Assembly: GCF_003751385.1 (NCBI RefSeq)
Contig: NZ_RJVA01000011.1
Coordinates: forward strand, 62,001-126,000
Length of the DNA: 64,000 bases
Origin: Desulfosoma caldarium
GTDB taxonomy: Bacteria; Desulfobacterota; Syntrophobacteria; Syntrophobacterales; DSM-9756
Direction: 5' to 3'
Shown here one piece after another: positions 62,665 to 64,000 of the stretch (within the stretch, counting starts at the first letter, position 1; the number at the start of each line of letters is the position of its first letter). The notes beneath the pieces were generated by a model. The model searched no databases, was not told the DNA's origin, and was given only the letters and a program-made list of their open reading frames with translations. The translations under genes were made by a program, and so were the position numbers.

Positions 62665-64000
62665 ATGGACATTGGACTCACGCCCCCGCAGCAGGAAGCC
62701 GTGGAATCCATCGGCCGGCCCGTTTTGGTCGCCGCCGGTGCCGGAAGCGGCAAAACGCGAACCCTGACCGCCAAAATCGCTTACCTCGTCAACGCCTTGG
62801 GATACGATCCCGAGCGAATCCTGGCCATCACCTTTACCAACAAGGCCGCCGAAGAAATGAAGCGGCGTCTGGAATCCATGACGGGGCGGCCCGCCCGAGC
62901 CTTTCCTTGGGTGCGCACCTTTCACAGCGCCTGTTTTCACATTCTCAAAGAACATTGTGAGCTCTTGGGTTACACGCGGCCTTTGAGCATCCATTCCGAA
63001 CACCAGCAGCGCATGGACATGAAAAAGGCTTTGGCGGAACTGGACATCGATACTGCCTACCTCAATGCCTATCGATCCGTCGTTTCTCGAGCCAAGAACA
63101 GTGAGGATCCGTGGGCCTATTTGGCGCAACCAAGCCGCCTGTTCCGCCTTCAGGAAGTGTTTGAGCTGTACAACCGCATTCTGGCCCAACACAATGCCGT
63201 GGATTTCGATGACATTCTGGCCTTGACGCGAGAGCTTCTCACCCAGAACGAAGCCGTGCGACGCCGCTGCCAGAACCTTTTTGATTACGTGCTGGTGGAC
63301 GAGTTTCAGGATTCCAACGCCGTGCAGTGCCGCATCATGGATTTGTTGCTTCGCGATGGCAACCTCACGGTTGTGGGAGACGACTACCAAAGCATTTATC
63401 AATTTCGTGGAGCGGATCCCTCCTTTTTCATCCATTTTCCCAAAAATTATCCTCATGCCAAAATCGTTCGGCTCGAAGAAAACTTCCGATCCACACGACC
63501 CATTGTGGCGGCCGCGGAAGCCCTCATCGCCCAAAACGCCTCTCGAATCGAAAAGAAGTGCTTCAGCCGCCGCGACGGAAAGCCCGTGGAAGTGCGTCAA
63601 TTTCCCAGTGACAATGACGAAGCGCAATGGGTGGCGCATCGTTGCAGGGCTTTGCATCTGGACCAGGGTGTGCCCTTTCGGGACATGGCCGTGCTTTATC
63701 GAACCAAGTTCTGTTCCATGGTGTTGGAGCGGGCCATGCGGCACAAGGGGGTGCCTTACACCATGATGGGAGGCCGGGGTTTTTTTGAACGCCGCGAAGT
63801 GCAGGACATTCACGCCTATCTCATGAGTGCCTTGAATCCCAAGGACGATGTGGCCTTTGAGCGCATCATCAACGTGCCGCGACGGGGACTGGGCAATGCC
63901 ACCCTGAAAAAGATTTTGGCCACCGGAGGGTCTGGCACACCGCTTCAGGAAAAATGTCGGCGCGCCTTAAAACGAGGACTGCTCGGCAAAAAAGTCGCCG
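62665..64000 (+). CDS. UvrD/PcrA/Rep-type SF1 DNA helicase, N-terminal part (runs off right edge)
   Basis: The first 445 codons are in the window, from ATG 62665 (GAGG about 8 bases upstream). The Q motif reads LTPPQQEAVESIGRPVLV. Walker A is AAGAGSGKTRTL, motif Ia AITFTNKAAEEMKRRL, Walker B YVLVDEFQDSNAVQ, motif III VVGDDYQSIYQFRGA and motif IV RLEENFRSTRPI. It is a 3'-5' helicase of repair or replication restart; UvrD, PcrA and Rep cannot be separated without the C-terminus. Confidence 0.93.
   Translation, partial: MDIGLTPPQQEAVESIGRPVLVAAGAGSGKTRTLTAKIAYLVNALGYDPERILAITFTNKAAEEMKRRLESMTGRPARAFPWVRTFHSACFHILKEHCELLGYTRPLSIHSEHQQRMDMKKALAELDIDTAYLNAYRSVVSRAKNSEDPWAYLAQPSRLFRLQEVFELYNRILAQHNAVDFDDILALTRELLTQNEAVRRRCQNLFDYVLVDEFQDSNAVQCRIMDLLLRDGNLTVVGDDYQSIYQFRGADPSFFIHFPKNYPHAKIVRLEENFRSTRPIVAAAEALIAQNASRIEKKCFSRRDGKPVEVRQFPSDNDEAQWVAHRCRALHLDQGVPFRDMAVLYRTKFCSMVLERAMRHKGVPYTMMGGRGFFERREVQDIHAYLMSALNPKDDVAFERIINVPRRGLGNATLKKILATGGSGTPLQEKCRRALKRGLLGKKVA

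Noticed and set aside
1-64000. CRISPR arrays, rRNA, tRNA, prophage or replication origin
   Set aside because: No direct-repeat/spacer arrangement, no tRNA cloverleaf or rRNA sequence, no phage structural genes and no DnaA-box cluster were seen on reading.

Overview
The window is about 64 kb of moderately GC-rich, densely coding chromosome. It reads as a Desulfobacterota (former Deltaproteobacteria) genome, most likely from the Syntrophobacter/Desulfacinum neighbourhood. The reasons are gene content (an IorAB/phenylacetate-CoA ligase/Liv cluster, a HesB-like selenoprotein with SelA, FapA, DUF2914, a CdaA-YbbR fusion) and an mDAP-type Gram-negative cell-wall cluster. The genus is inference; no rRNA or tRNA gene was recognised.

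Layout. 1-966 (minus): end of a pyrK-like gene and pgeF. 1421-1951: a SlyD-like FKBP. 1990-11433 (plus): a branched-chain/hydrophobic amino acid ABC transporter (livKHMGF) followed by phenylacetate-CoA ligase and indolepyruvate:ferredoxin oxidoreductase (iorA, iorB). Its leader carries a mutually exclusive hairpin array that looks like a transcription attenuator. 11701-18576: an orphan HisKA-like protein, then on the minus strand a class III nucleotide cyclase, a fused CdaA-YbbR diadenylate cyclase, a DUF2914 protein, an M20 peptidase and a GNAT acetyltransferase. 18719-22978: a thermonuclease-like protein, a NUDIX hydrolase, a TetR regulator overlapping an orphan acyl carrier protein (with a perfect palindromic operator), a small conserved protein and a CorC-type protein. 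22979-24840: a decayed island with remnants of a transposase, an ImmA/IrrE protease and a REP-associated (RAYT) transposase.

24845-40053 is the division and cell wall (dcw) cluster: promoter, MraZ boxes, mraZ, rsmH, ftsL, a PASTA-containing ftsI-type PBP, murE, murF, murD, ftsW, murC, murB, ftsQ, ftsA, ftsZ. The two membrane-step genes normally found here, mraY and murG, are absent. 40267-45207 (plus): a radical SAM protein, a DnaJ-like protein, a phasin-like protein and a UbiB/AarF kinase. 45309-45632 (minus): a HesB/IscA-like selenoprotein gene with an in-frame UGA and a SECIS-like hairpin, easily missed because an antisense ORF covers it. selA (minus) lies 1.5 kb away behind an MFS transporter. 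48781-57874 (plus): mfd, a SurA-like chaperone, rodZ, recO, a CcdA-like/TlpA-like redox pair and glgC. 58488-62480 (minus): a FapA protein, gatA and gatC. From 62665 a UvrD/PcrA-type helicase runs off the right edge.

Functionally, the liv-paaK-ior block links uptake of hydrophobic or aromatic amino acids to ferredoxin-reducing oxidation of their 2-oxo acids. The dcw block supplies soluble Mur ligases and divisome proteins. The selA/selenoprotein pair shows that the organism decodes UGA as selenocysteine.
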